From Auanema rhodensis (lineage: Eukaryota; Nematoda; Chromadorea; Rhabditida; Rhabditidae), in NCBI GenBank assembly GCA_964057225.1, contig OZ059894.1, forward strand, positions 1,488,001 through 1,552,000: a stretch of DNA of 64,000 nt. Reading direction: 5' to 3'. The notes below the pieces were generated by a model, which had not been told where the DNA came from, ran no database searches, and saw nothing but the letters and a program-made list of their open reading frames with translations. How positions within the stretch are numbered: position 1 is the first letter of the stretch; each line of letters opens with the position of its first letter. Of this stretch, positions 24,222-37,910 are shown one piece after another. Made by a program: the position numbers and the translations under genes.

Positions 24222-27200
24222 ATCTCGGTGCATTTTTAAGCTAGCGCAAATCTGATAACACAGATCGACGCAGCTTGAAAATCCGCATCGAATGCACTAT
24301 ACTACATTGAGGAACGCTTAATACAAAAATTAGTTATGATCGTTTGAAAAATGATGCATTAGTGTATGTTGAGTTTCCATGTACACTCAACATAGCTTCC
24401 AAAAACATTTTGACAAAAATTTTTTCGAAAAATTTCAAAATAATTTAGCAGAAAGTAGATGTTTTTAGATTCCTTTTTTTAAGGCAAAGACGATGGACAA
24501 TGTTATTCAACGGAAAAATTAATTCTTCAGGGTGAAAATCGAAGATATAAGTGTTAACTTATATCAGTTGATATCTCGGTGCATTTTTAAGCTAGCGCAA
24601 ATTTGATAACACAGATCGACGCAGCTTGAAAATCCGCATCGAATGCACTATACTACATTGAGGAACGCTTAATACAAAAATTAGTTATGATCGTTTGAAA
24701 AATGATGCATTAGTGTATGTTGAGTTTCCATGTACACTCAACATAGCTTCCAAAAACATTTTGACAAAAATTTTTTCGAAAAATTTCAAAATAATTTAGC
24801 AGAAAGTAGATGTTTTTAGATTCCTTTTTTTAAGGCAAAGACGATGGACAATGTTATTCAACGAAAAAATTAATTCTTCAGGGTGAAAATCGAGGATATA
24901 AGTGTGAACTTATATCAGTTGATATCTCGGTGCATTTTTAAGCTAGCGCAAATCTGATAACACAGATCGACGCAGCTTGAAAATCCGCATCGAATGCACT
25001 ATACTACATTGAGGAACGCTTAATACAAAAATTAGTTATGATCGTTTGAAAAATGATGCATTAGTGTATGTTGAGTTTCCATGTACACTCAACATAGCTT
25101 CCAAAAACATTTTGACAAAAATTTTTTCGAAAAATTTCAAAATAATTTAGCAGAAAGTAGATGTTTTTAGATTCCTTTTTTTAAGGCAAAGACGATGGAC
25201 AATGTTATTCAACGGAAAAATTAATTCTTCAGGGTGAAAATCGAGGATATAAGTGTTAACTTATATCAGTTGATATCTCGGTGCATTTTTAAGCTAGCGC
25301 AAATCTGATAACACAGATCGACGCAGCTTGAAAATCCGCATTGAATGCACTATACTTCATTGAAGAACGCTTAATACAAAAATTAGTTATGATCGTTTGA
25401 AAAATGATGCATTAGTGTATGTTGAGTTTCCATGTACACTCAACATAGCTTCCAAAAACATTTTGACAAAAATTTTTTCGAAAAATTTCAAAATAATTTA
25501 GCAGAAAGTAGATGTTTTTAGATTCCTTTTTTTAAGGCAAAGACGATGGACAATGTTATTCAACGAAAAAATTAATTCTTCAGGGTGAAAATCGAGGATA
25601 TAAGTGTGAACTTATATCAGTTGATATCTCGGTGCATTTTTAAGCTAGCGCAAATCTGATAACACAGATCGACGCAGCTTGAAAATCCGCATCGAATGCA
25701 CTATACTACATTGAGGAACGCTTAATACAAAAATTAGTTATGATCGTTTGAAAAATGATGCATTAGTGTATGTTGAGTTTCCATGTACACTCAACATAGC
25801 TTCCAAAAACATTTTGACAAAAATTTTTTCGAAAAATTTCAAAATAATTTAGCAGAAAGTAGATGTTTTTAGATTCCTTTTTTTAAGGCAAAGACGATGG
25901 ACAATGTTATTCAACGGAAAAATTAATTCTTCAGGGTGAAAATCGAGGATATAAGTGTTAACTTATATCAGTTGATATCTCGGTGCATTTTTAAGCTAGC
26001 GCAAATTTGATAACACAGATCGACGCAGCTTGAAAATCCGCATCGAATGCACTATACTACATTGAGGAACGCTTAATACAAAAATTAGTTATGATCGTTT
26101 GAAAAATGATGCATTAGTGTATGTTGAGTTTCCATGTACACTCAACATAGCTTCCAAAAACATTTTGACAAAAATTTTTTCGAAAAATTTCAAAATAATT
26201 TAGCAGAAAGTAGATGTTTTTAGATTCCTTTTTTTAAGGCAAAGACGATGGACAATGTTATTCAACGGAAAAATTAATTCTTCAGGGTGAAAATCGAAGA
26301 TATAAGTGTTAACTTATATCAGTTGATATCTCGGTGCATTTTTAAGCTAGCGCAAATTTGATAACACAGATCGACGCAGCTTGAAAATCCGCATCGAATG
26401 CACTATACTACATTGAGGAACGCTTAATACAAAAATTAGTTATGATCGTTTGAAAAATGATGCATTAGTGTATGTTGAGTTTCCATGTACACTCAACATA
26501 GCTTCCAAAAACATTTTGACAAAAATTTTTTCGAAAAATTTCAAAATAATTTAGCAGAAAGTAGATGTTTTTAGATTCCTTTTTTTAAGGCAAAGACGAT
26601 GGACAATGTTATTCAACGAAAAAATTAATTCTTCAGGGTGAAAATCGAGGATATAAGTGTGAACTTATATCAGTTGATATCTCGGTGCATTTTTAAGCTA
26701 GCGCAAATCTGATAACACAGATCGACGCAGCTTGAAAATCCGCATCGAATGCACTATACTACATTGAGGAACGCTTAATACAAAAATTAGTTATGATCGT
26801 TTGAAAAATGATGCATTAGTGTATGTTGAGTTTCCATGTACACTCAACATAGCTTCCAAAAACATTTTGACAAAAATTTTTTCGAAAAATTTCAAAATAA
26901 TTTAGCAGAAAGTAGATGTTTTTAGATTCCTTTTTTTAAGGCAAAGACGATGGACAATGTTATTCAACGGAAAAATTAATTCTTCAGGGTGAAAATCGAG
27001 GATATAAGTGTTAACTTATATCAGTTGATATCTCGGTGCATTTTTAAGCTAGCGCAAATTTGATAACACAGATCGACGCAGCTTGAAAATCCGCATCGAA
27101 TGCACTATACTACATTGAGGAACGCTTAATACAAAAATTAGTTATGATCGTTTGAAAAATGATGCATTAGTGTATGTTGAGTTTCCATGTACACTCAACA

Positions 27201-30200
27201 TAGCTTCCAAAAACATTTTGACAAAATTTTTTTCGAAAAATTTCAAAATAATTTAGCAGAAAGTAGATGTTTTTAGATTCCTTTTTTTAAGGCAAAGACG
27301 ATGGACAATGTTATTCAACGAAAAAATTAATTCTTCAGGGTGAAAATCGAGGATATAAGTGTGAACTTATATCAGTTGATATCTCGGTGCATTTTTAAGC
27401 TAGCGCAAATCTGATAACACAGATCGACGCAGCTTGAAAATCCGCATCGAATGCACTATACTACATTGAGGAACGCTTAATACAAAAATTAGTTATGATC
27501 GTTTGAAAAATGATGCATTAGTGTATGTTGAGTTTCCATGTACACTCAACATAGCTTCCAAAAACATTTTGACAAAAATTTTTTCGAAAAATTTCAAAAT
27601 AATTTAGCAGAAAGTAGATGTTTTTAGTTTCCTTTTTTTAAGGCAAAGACGATGGACAATGTTATTCAACGGAAAAATTAATTCTTCAGGGTGAAAATCG
27701 AAGATATAAGTGTTAACTTATATCAGTTGATATCTCGGTGCATTTTTAAGCTAGCGCAAATTTGATAACACAGATCGACGCAGCTTGAAAATCCGCATCG
27801 AATGCACTATACTACATTGAGGAACGCTTAATACAAAAATTAGTTATGATCGTTTGAAAAATGATGCATTAGTGTATGTTGAGTTTCCATGTACACTCAA
27901 CATAGCTTCCAAAAACATTTTGACAAAAATTTTTTCGAAAAATTTCAAAATAATTTAGCAGAAAGTAGATGTTTTTAGATTCCTTTTTTTAAGGCAAAGA
28001 CGATGGACAATGTTATTCAACGAAAAAATTAATTCTTCAGGGTGAAAATCGAGGATATAAGTGTGAACTTATATCAGTTGATATCTCGGTGCATTTTTAA
28101 GCTAGCGCAAATCTGATAACACAGATCGACGCAGCTTGAAAATCCGCAACGAATGCACTATACTACTTTGAGAAACGCTTAATACAAAAATTAGTTATGA
28201 TCGTTTGAAAAATGATGCATTAGTGTATGTTGAGTTTCCATGTACACTCAACATAGCTTCCAAAAACATTTTGACAAAATTTTTTTCGAAAAATTTCAAA
28301 ATAATTTAGCAGAAAGTAGATGTTTTTAGATTCCTTTTTTTAAGGCAAAGACGACGGACAATGTTATTCAACGAAAAAATTAATTCTTCAGGGTGAAAAT
28401 CGAGGATATAAGTGTGAACTTATATCAGTTGATATCTCGGTGCATTTTAAAGCTAGCGCAAATCTGATAACACAGATCGACGCAGCTTGAGAATCCGCAT
28501 CGAATGCACTATACTACATTGAGGAACGCTTAATACAAAAATTAGTTATGATCGTTTGAAAAATGATGCATTAGTGTATGTTGAGTTTCCATGTACACTC
28601 AACATAGCTTCCAAAAACATTTTGACAAAAATTTTTTCAAAAAATTTCAAAATAATTTAGCAGAAAGTAGATGTTTTTAGATTCCTTTTTTTAAGGCAAA
28701 GACGATGGACAATGTTATTCAACGGAAAAATTAATTCTTCAGGGTGAAAATCGAGGATATAAGTGTTAACTTATATCAGTTGATATCTCGGTGCATTTTT
28801 AAGCTAGCGCAAATTTGATAACACAGATCGACGCAGCTTGAAAATCCGCATCGAATGCACTATACTACATTGAGGAACGCTTAATACAAAAATTAGTTAT
28901 GATCGTTTGAAAAATGATGCATTAGTGTATGTTGAGTTTCCATGTACACTCAACATAGCTTCCAAAAACATTTTGACAAAAATTTTTTCGAAAAATTTCA
29001 AAATAATTTAGCAGAAAGTAGATGTTTTTAGATTCCTTTTTTTAAGGCAAAGACGATGGACAATGTTATTCAACGAAAAAATTAATTCTTCAGGGTGAAA
29101 ATCGAGGATATAAGTGTGAACTTATATCAGTTGATATCTCGGTGCATTTTTAAGCTAGCGCAAATCTGATAACACAGATCGACGCAGCTTGAAAATCCGC
29201 ATCGAATGCACTATACTACATTGAGGAACGCTTAATACAAAAATTAGTTATGATCGTTTGAAAAATGATGCATTAGTGTATGTTGAGTTTCCATGTACAC
29301 TCAACATAGCTTCCAAAAACATTTTGACAAAAATTTTTTCGAAAAATTTCAAAATAATTTAGCAGAAAGTAGATGTTTTTAGATTCCTTTTTTTAAGGCA
29401 AAGACGACGGACAATGTTATTCAACGAAAAAATTAATTCTTCAGGGTGAAAATCGAGGATATAAGTGTGAACTTATATCAGTTGATATCTCGGTGCATTT
29501 TTAAGCTAGCGCAAATCTGATAACACAGATCGACGCAGCTTGAAAATCCGCATCGAATGCACTATACTACATTGAGGAACGCTTGATACAAAAATTAGTT
29601 ATTATCGTTTGAAAAATGATGCATTAGTGTATGTTGAGTTTCCATGTACACTCAACATAGCTTCCAAAAACATTTTGACAAAAATTTTTTCGAAAAATTT
29701 CAAAATAATTTAGCAGAAAGTAGATGTTTTTAGATTCCTTTTTTTAAGGCAAAGACGATGGACAATGTTATTCAACGAAAAAATTAATTCTTCAGGGTGA
29801 AAATCGAGGATATAAGTGTGAACTTATATCAGTTGATATCTCGGTGCATTTTTAAGCTAGCGCAAATCTGATAACACAGATCGACGCAGCTTGAAAATCC
29901 GCATCGAATGCACTATACTACATTGAGGAACGCTTAATACAAAAATTAGTTATGATCGTTTGAAAAATGATGCATTAGTGTATGTTGAGTTTCCATGTAC
30001 ACTCAACATAGCTTCCAAAAACATTTTGACAAAAATTTTTTCGAAAAATTTCAAAATAATTTAGCAGAAAGTAGATGTTTTTAGATTCCTTTTTTTAAGG
30101 CAAAGACGATGGACAATGTTATTCAACGGAAAAATTAATTCTTCAGGGTGAAAATCGAGGATATAAGTGTTAACTTATATCAGTTGATATCTCGGTGCAT

Positions 30201-30890
30201 TTTTAAGCTAGCGCAAATTTGATAACACAGATCGACGCAGCTTGAAAATCCGCATCGAATGCACTATACTACATTGAGGAACGCTTAATACAAAAATTAG
30301 TTATGATCGTTTGAAAAATGATGCATTAGTGTATGTTGAGTTTCCATGTACACTCAACATAGCTTCCAAAAACATTTTGACAAAAATTTTTTCGAAAAAT
30401 TTCAAAATAATTTAGCAGAAAGTAGATGTTTTTAGATTCCTTTTTTTAAGGCAAAGACGATGGACAATGTTATTCAACGGAAAAATTAATTCTTCAGGGT
30501 GAAAATCGAGGATATAAGTGTTAACTTATATCAGTTGATATCTCGGTGCATTTTTAAGCTAGCGCAAATTTGATAACACAGATCGACGCAGCTTGAAAAT
30601 CCGCATCGAATGCACTATACTACATTGAGGAACGCTTAATACAAAAATTAGTTATGATCGTTTGAAAAATGATGCATTAGTGTATGTTGAGTTTCCATGT
30701 ACACTCAACATAGCTTCCAAAAACATTTTGACAAAAATTTTTTCGAAAAATTTCAAAATAATTTAGCAGAAAGTAGATGTTTTTAGATTCCTTTTTTTAA
30801 GGCAAAGACGATGGACAATGTTATTCAACGAAAAAATTAATTCTTCAGGGTGAAAATCGAGGATATAAGTGTTAACTTATATCAGTTGAT
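24222..30890. repeat. GTTAAC (G334T) monomer class block
   Basis: G334T creates GTTAAC in monomers starting at 24222, 24924, 25626, 25977, 26679, 27381, 28434, 29838, 30189 and 30540, and I saw it nowhere else. In all but the last it is linked to A292G (CGGAAAAATT). G322A (GAAGAT) occurs in three of them. Spacing is mostly 702 bp, alternating with C31T or other copies, so the founding unit was probably a dimer later disturbed by insertions. The 30540 monomer has GTTAAC without A292G, so it is a recombinant or a reversion. Confidence 0.8.
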
Positions 30891-33800
30891 ATCTCGGTGC
30901 ATTTTTAAGCTAGCGCAAATTTGATAACACAGATCGACGCAGCTTGAAAATCCGCATCGAATGCACTATACTACATTGAGGAACGCTTAATACAAAAATT
31001 AGTTATGATCGTTTGAAAAATGATGCATTAGTGTATGTTGAGTTTCCATGTACACTCAACATAGCTTCCAAAAACATTTTGACAAAAATTTTTTCGAAAA
31101 ATTTCAAAATAATTTAGCAGAAAGTAGATGTTTTTAGATTCCTTTTTTTAAGGCAAAGACGATGGACAATGTTATTCAACGAAAAAATTAATTCTTCAGG
31201 GTGAAAATCGAGGATATAAGTGTGAACTTATATCAGTTGATATCTCGGTGCATTTTTAAGCTAGCGCAAATCTGATAACACAGATCGACGCAGCTTGAAA
31301 ATCCGCATCGAATGCACTATACTACATTGAGGAACGCTTAATACAAAAATTAGTTATGATCGTTTGAAAAATGATGCATTAGTGTATGTTGAGTTTCCAT
31401 GTACACTCAACATAGCTTCCAAAAACATTTTGACAAAAATTTTTTCGAAAAATTTCAAAATAATTTAGCAGAAAGTAGATGTTTTTAGATTCCTTTTTTT
31501 AAGGCAAAGACGACGGACAATGTTATTCAACGAAAAAATTAATTCTTCAGGGTGAAAATCGAGGATATAAGTGTGAACTTATATCAGTTGATATCTCGGT
31601 GCATTTTTAAGCTAGCGCAAATCTGATAACACAGATCGACGCAGCTTGAAAATCCGCATCGAATGCACTATACTACATTGAGGAACGCTTGATACAAAAA
31701 TTAGTTATTATCGTTTGAAAAATGATGCATTAGTGTATGTTGAGTTTCCATGTACACTCAACATAGCTTCCAAAAACATTTTGACAAAAATTTTTTCGAA
31801 AAATTTCAAAATAATTTAGCAGAAAGTAGATGTTTTTAGATTCCTTTTTTTAAGGCAAAGACGATGGACAATGTTATTCAACGAAAAAATTAATTCTTCA
31901 GGGTGAAAATCGAGGATATAAGTGTGAACTTATATCAGTTGATAACTCGGTGCATTTTTAAGCTAGCGCAAATTTGATAACACAGATCGACGCAGCTTGA
32001 AAATCCGCATCGAATGCACTATACTACATTGAGGAACGCTTGATACAAAAATTAGTTATTATCGTTTGAAAAATGATGCATTAGTGTATGTTGAGTTTCC
32101 ATGTACACTCAACATAGCTTCCAAAAACATTTTGACAAAAATTTTTTCGAAAAATTTCAAAATAATTTAGCAGAAAGTAGATGTTTTTAGATTCCTTTTT
32201 TTAAGGCAAAGACGATGGACAATGTTATTCAACGAAAAAATTAATTCTTCAGGGTGAAAATCGAGGATATAAGTGTGAACTTATATCAGTTGATATCTCG
32301 GTGCATTTTTAAGCTAGCGCAAATCTGATAACACAGATCGACGCAGCTTGAAAATCCGCATCGAATGCACTATACTACATTGAGGAACGCTTAATACAAA
32401 AATTAGTTATGATCGTTTGAAAAATGATGCATTAGTGTATGTTGAGTTTCCATGTACACTCAACATAGCTTCCAAAAACATTTTGACAAAAATTTTTTCG
32501 AAAAATTTCAAAATAATTTAGCAGAAAGTAGATGTTTTTAGATTCCTTTTTTTAAGGCAAAGACGACGGACAATGTTATTCAACGAAAAAATTAATTCTT
32601 CAGGGTGAAAATCGAGGATATAAGTGTGAACTTATATCAGTTGATATCTCGGTGCATTTTTAAGCTAGCGCAAATCTGATAACACAGATCGACGCAGCTT
32701 GAAAATCCGCATCGAATGCACTATACTACATTGAGGAACGCTTGATACAAAAATTAGTTATTATCGTTTGAAAAATGATGCATTAGTGTATGTTGAGTTT
32801 CCATGTACACTCAACATAGCTTCCAAAAACATTTTGACAAAAATTTTTTCGAAAAATTTCAAAATAATTTAGCAGAAAGTAGATGTTTTTAGATTCCTTT
32901 TTTTAAGGCAAAGACGATGGACAATGTTATTCAACGAAAAAATTAATTCTTCAGGGTGAAAATCGAGGATATAAGTGTGAACTTATATCAGTTGATATCT
33001 CGGTGCATTTTTAAGCTAGCGCAAATCTGATAACACAGATCGACGCAGCTTGAAAATCCGCATCGAATGCACTATACTACATTGAGGAACGCTTAATACA
33101 AAAATTAGTTATGATTGTTTGAAAAATGATGCATTAGTGTATGTTGAGTTTCCATGTACACTCAACATAGCTTCCAAAAACATTTTGACAAAAATTTTTT
33201 CGAAAAATTTCAAAATAATTTAGCAGAAAGTAGATGTTTTTAGATTCCTTTTTTTAAGGCAAAGACGACGGACAATGTTATTCAACGAAAAAATTAATTC
33301 TTCAGGGTGAAAATCGAGGATATAAGTGTGAACTTATATCAGTTGATATCTCGGTGCATTTTTAAGCTAGCGCAAATCTGATAACACAGATCGACGCAGC
33401 TTGAAAATCCGCATCGAATGCACTATACTACATTGAGGAACGCTTAATACAAAAATTAGTTATGATTGTTTGAAAAATGATGCATTAGTGTATGTTGAGT
33501 TTCCATGTACACTCAACATAGCTTCCAAAAACATTTTGACAAAAATTTTTTCGAAAAATTTCAAAATAATTTAGCAGAAAGTAGATGTTTTTAGATTCCT
33601 TTTTTTAAGGCAAAGACGACGGACAATGTTATTCAACGAAAAAATTAATTCTTCAGGGTGAAAATCGAGGATATAAGTGTGAACTTATATCAGTTGATAT
33701 CTCGGTGCATTTTTAAGCTAGCGCAAATCTGATAACACAGATCGACGCAGCTTGAAAATCCGCATCGAATGCACTATACTACATTGAGGAACGCTTAATA

Positions 33801-35102
33801 CAAAAATTAGTTATGATTGTTTGAAAAATGATGCATTAGTGTATGTTGAGTTTCCATGTACACTCAACATAGCTTCCAAAAACATTTTGACAAAAATTTT
33901 TTCGAAAAATTTCAAAATAATTTAGCAGAAAGTAGATGTTTTTAGATTCCTTTTTTTAAGGCAAAGACGACGGACAATGTTATTCAACGAAAAAATTAAT
34001 TCTTCAGGGTGAAAATCGAGGATATAAGTGTGAACTTATATCAGTTGATATCTCGGTGCATTTTTAAGCTAGCGCAAATCTGATAACACAGATCGACGCA
34101 GCTTGAAAATCCGCATCGAATGCACTATACTACATTGAGGAACGCTTGATACAAAAATTAGTTATTATCGTTTGAAAAATGATGCATTAGTGTATGTTGA
34201 GTTTCCATGTACACTCAACATAGCTTCCAAAAACATTTTGACAAAAATTTTTTCGAAAAATTTCAAAATAATTTAGCAGAAAGTAGATGTTTTTAGATTC
34301 CTTTTTTTAAGGCAAAGACGACGGACAATGTTATTCAACGAAAAAATTAATTCTTCAGGGTGAAAATCGAGGATATAAGTGTGAACTTATATCAGTTGAT
34401 ATCTCGGTGCATTTTTAAGCTAGCGCAAATCTGATAACACAGATCGACGCAGCTTGAAAATCCGCATCGAATGCACTATACTACATTGAGGAACGCTTGA
34501 TACAAAAATTAGTTATTATCGTTTGAAAAATGATGCATTAGTGTATGTTGAGTTTCCATGTACACTCAACATAGCTTCCAAAAACATTTTGACAAAAATT
34601 TTTTCGAAAAATTTCAAAATAATTTAGCAGAAAGTAGATGTTTTTAGATTCCTTTTTTTAAGGCAAAGACGATGGACAATGTTATTCAACGAAAAAATTA
34701 ATTCTTCAGGGTGAAAATCGAGGATATAAGTGTGAACTTATATCAGTTGATATCTCGGTGCATTTTTAAGCTAGCGCAAATCTGATAACACAGATCGACG
34801 CAGCTTGAAAATCCGCATCGAATGCACTATACTACATTGAGGAACGCTTAATACAAAAATTAGTTATGATTGTTTGAAAAATGATGCATTAGTGTATGTT
34901 GAGTTTCCATGTACACTCAACATAGCTTCCAAAAACATTTTGACAAAAATTTTTTCGAAAAATTTCAAAATAATTTAGCAGAAAGTAGATGTTTTTAGAT
35001 TCCTTTTTTTAAGGCAAAGACGATGGACAATGTTATTCAACGAAAAAATTAATTCTTCAGGGTGAAAATCGAGGATATAAGTGTGAACTTATATCAGTTG
35101 AT
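30891..35102. repeat. GCTTGATAC/TTATTATCG and GATTGTTT monomer classes
   Basis: A99G with G117T marks monomers at 31593, 31944, 32646, 34050 and 34401, and also 29487 just to the left. C120T marks monomers at 32997, 33348, 33699 and 34752. The three-monomer order C31T, then T273C, then A99G/G117T occurs at 28785-29837 and at 30891-31943, which is a 6-monomer spacing. The last two of those recur at 32295-32996. Three nearly identical C120T/T273C monomers stand in direct tandem at 32997-34049. Confidence 0.8.
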
Positions 35103-37910
35103 ATCTCGGTGCATTTTTAAGCTAGCGCAAATCTGATAACACAGATCGACGCAGCTTAAAAATCCGCATCGAATGCACTATACTACTTTGAGAAACGCTT
35201 AATACAAAAATTAGTTATGATCGTTTGAAAAATGATGCATTAGTGTATGTTGAGTTTCCATGTACACTCAACATAGCTTCCAAAAACATTTTGACAAAAT
35301 TTTTTTCGAAAAATTTCAAAATAATTTAGCAGAAAGTAGATGTTTTTAGATTCCTTTTTTTGAGGCAAAGACGACGGACAATGTTATTCAACGAAAAAAT
35401 TAATTCTTCAGGGTGAAAATCGAGGATATAAGTGTGAACTTATATCAGTTGATATCTCGGTGCATTTTTAAGCTAGCGCAAATCTGATAACACAGATCGA
35501 CGCAGCTTGAAAATCCGCATCGAATGCACTATACTACATTGAGGAACGCTTAATACAAAAATTAGTTATGATCGTTTGAAAAATGATGCATTAGTGTATG
35601 TTGAGTTTCCATGTACACTCAACATAGCTTCCAAAAACATTTTGACAAAAATTTTTTCGAAAAATTTCAAAATAATTTAGCAGAAAGTAGATGTTTTTAG
35701 ATTCCTTTTTTTAAGGCAAAGATGATGGACAATGTTATTCAACGAAAAAATTAATTCTTCAGGGTGAAAATCGAGGATATAAGTGTGAACTTATATCAGT
35801 TGATATCTCGGTGCATTTTTAAGCTAGCGCAAATCTGATAACACAGATCGACGCAGCTTGAAAATCCGCATCGAATGCACTATACTACATTGAGGAACGC
35901 TTAATACAAAAATTAGTTATGATCGTTTGAAAAATGATGCATTAGTGTATGTTGAGTTTCCATGTACACTCAACATAGCTTCCAAAAACATTTTGACAAA
36001 AATTTTTTCGAAAATTTTCAAAATAATTTAGCAGAAAGTAGATGTTTTTAGATTCCTTTTTTTAAGGCAAAGACGATGGACATTGTTATTCAACGAAAAA
36101 ATTAATTCTTCAGGGTGAAAATCGAGGATATAAGTGTGAACTTATATCAGTTGATATCTCGGTGCATTTTTAAGCTAGCGCAAATCTGATAACACAGATC
36201 GACGCAGCTTGAAAATCCGCATCGAATGCACTATACTACATTGAGGAACGCTTAATACAAAAATTAGTTATGATTGTTTGAAAAATGATGCATTAGTGTA
36301 TGTTGAGTTTCCATGTACACTCAACATAGCTTCCAAAAACATTTTGACAAAAATTTTTTCGAAAAATTTCAAAATAATTTAGCAGAAAGTAGATGTTTTT
36401 AGATTCCTTTTTTTAAGGCAAAGACGATGGACAATGTTATTCAACGAAAAAATTAATTCTTCAGGGTGAAAATCGAGGATATAAGTGTGAACTTATATCA
36501 GTTGATATCTCGGTGCATTTTTAAGCTAGCGCAAATCTGATAACACAGATCGACGCAGCTTGAAAATCCGCATCGAATGCACTATACTACATTGAGGAAC
36601 GCTTAATACAAAAACTAGTTATGATCGTTTGAAAAATGATGCATTAGTGTATGTTGAGTTTCCATGTACACTCAACATAGCTTCCAAAAACATTTTGACA
36701 AAAATTTTTTCGAAAATTTTCAAAATAATTTAGCAGAAAGTAGATGTTTTTAGATTCCTTTTTTTAAGGCAAAGACGATGGACATTGTTATTCAACGAAA
36801 AAATTAATTCTTCAGGGTGAAAATCGAGGATATAAGTGTGAACTTATATCAGTTGATATCTCGGTGCATTTTTAAGCTAGCGCAAATCTGATAACACAGA
36901 TCGACGCAGCTTGAAAATCCGCATCGAATGCACTATACTACATTGAGGAACGCTTAATACAAAAATTAGTTATGATTGTTTGAAAAATGATGCATTAGTG
37001 TATGTTGAGTTTCCATGTACACTCAACATAGCTTCCAAAAACATTTTGACAAAAATTTTTTCGAAAAATTTCAAAATAATTTAGCAGAAAGTAGATGTTT
37101 TTAGATTCCTTTTTTTAAGGCAAAGACGATGGACAATGTTATTCAACGAAAAAATTAATTCTTCAGGGTGAAAATCGAGGATATAAGTGTGAACTTATAT
37201 CAGTTGATATCTCGGTGCATTTTTAAGCTAGCGCAAATCTGATAACACAGATCGACGCAGCTTGAAAATCCGCATCGAATGCACTATACTACTTTGAGAA
37301 ACGCTTAATACAAAAATTAGTTATGATCGTTTGAAAAATGATGCATTAGTGTATGTTGAGTTTCCATGTACACTCAACATAGCTTCCAAAAACATTTTGA
37401 CAAAATTTTTTTCGAAAAATTTCAAAATAATTTAGCAGAAAGTAGATGTTTTTAGATTCCTTTTTTTGAGGCAAAGACGACGGACAATGTTATTCAACGA
37501 AAAAATTAATTCTTCAGGGTGATCATCGAGGATATAAGTGTGAACTTATATCAGTTGATATCTCGGTGCATTTTTAAGCTAGCGCAAATCTGATAACACA
37601 GATCGACGCAGCTTGAAAATCCGCATCGAATGCACTATACTACATTGAGGAACGCTTAATACAAAAATTAGTTATGATCGTTTGAAAAATGATGCATTAG
37701 TGTATGTTGAGTTTCCATGTACACTCAACATAGCTTCCAAAAACATTTTGACAAAAATTTTTTCGAAAATTTTCAAAATAATTTAGCAGAAAGTAGATGT
37801 TTTTAGATTCCTTTTTTTAAGGCAAAGACGATGGACATTGTTATTCAACGAAAAAATTAATTCTTCAGGGTGAAAATCGAGGATATAAGTGTGAACTTAT
37901 ATCAGTTGAT
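35103..37910. repeat. 6-monomer pattern with TTTGAGGC and GACATTG markers
   Basis: Monomers at 35103 and 37209 share A85T, A198T, A260G and T273C and lie 2,106 bp (six monomers) apart. Between them, a dimer is present twice (35805-36506 and 36507-37208). Its first member has A279T with GAAAATTTTC; its second has C120T. The A279T type returns at 37560. The monomer at 37209 also has a private two-base change to GGTGATCATCG near 37521. Confidence 0.78.
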
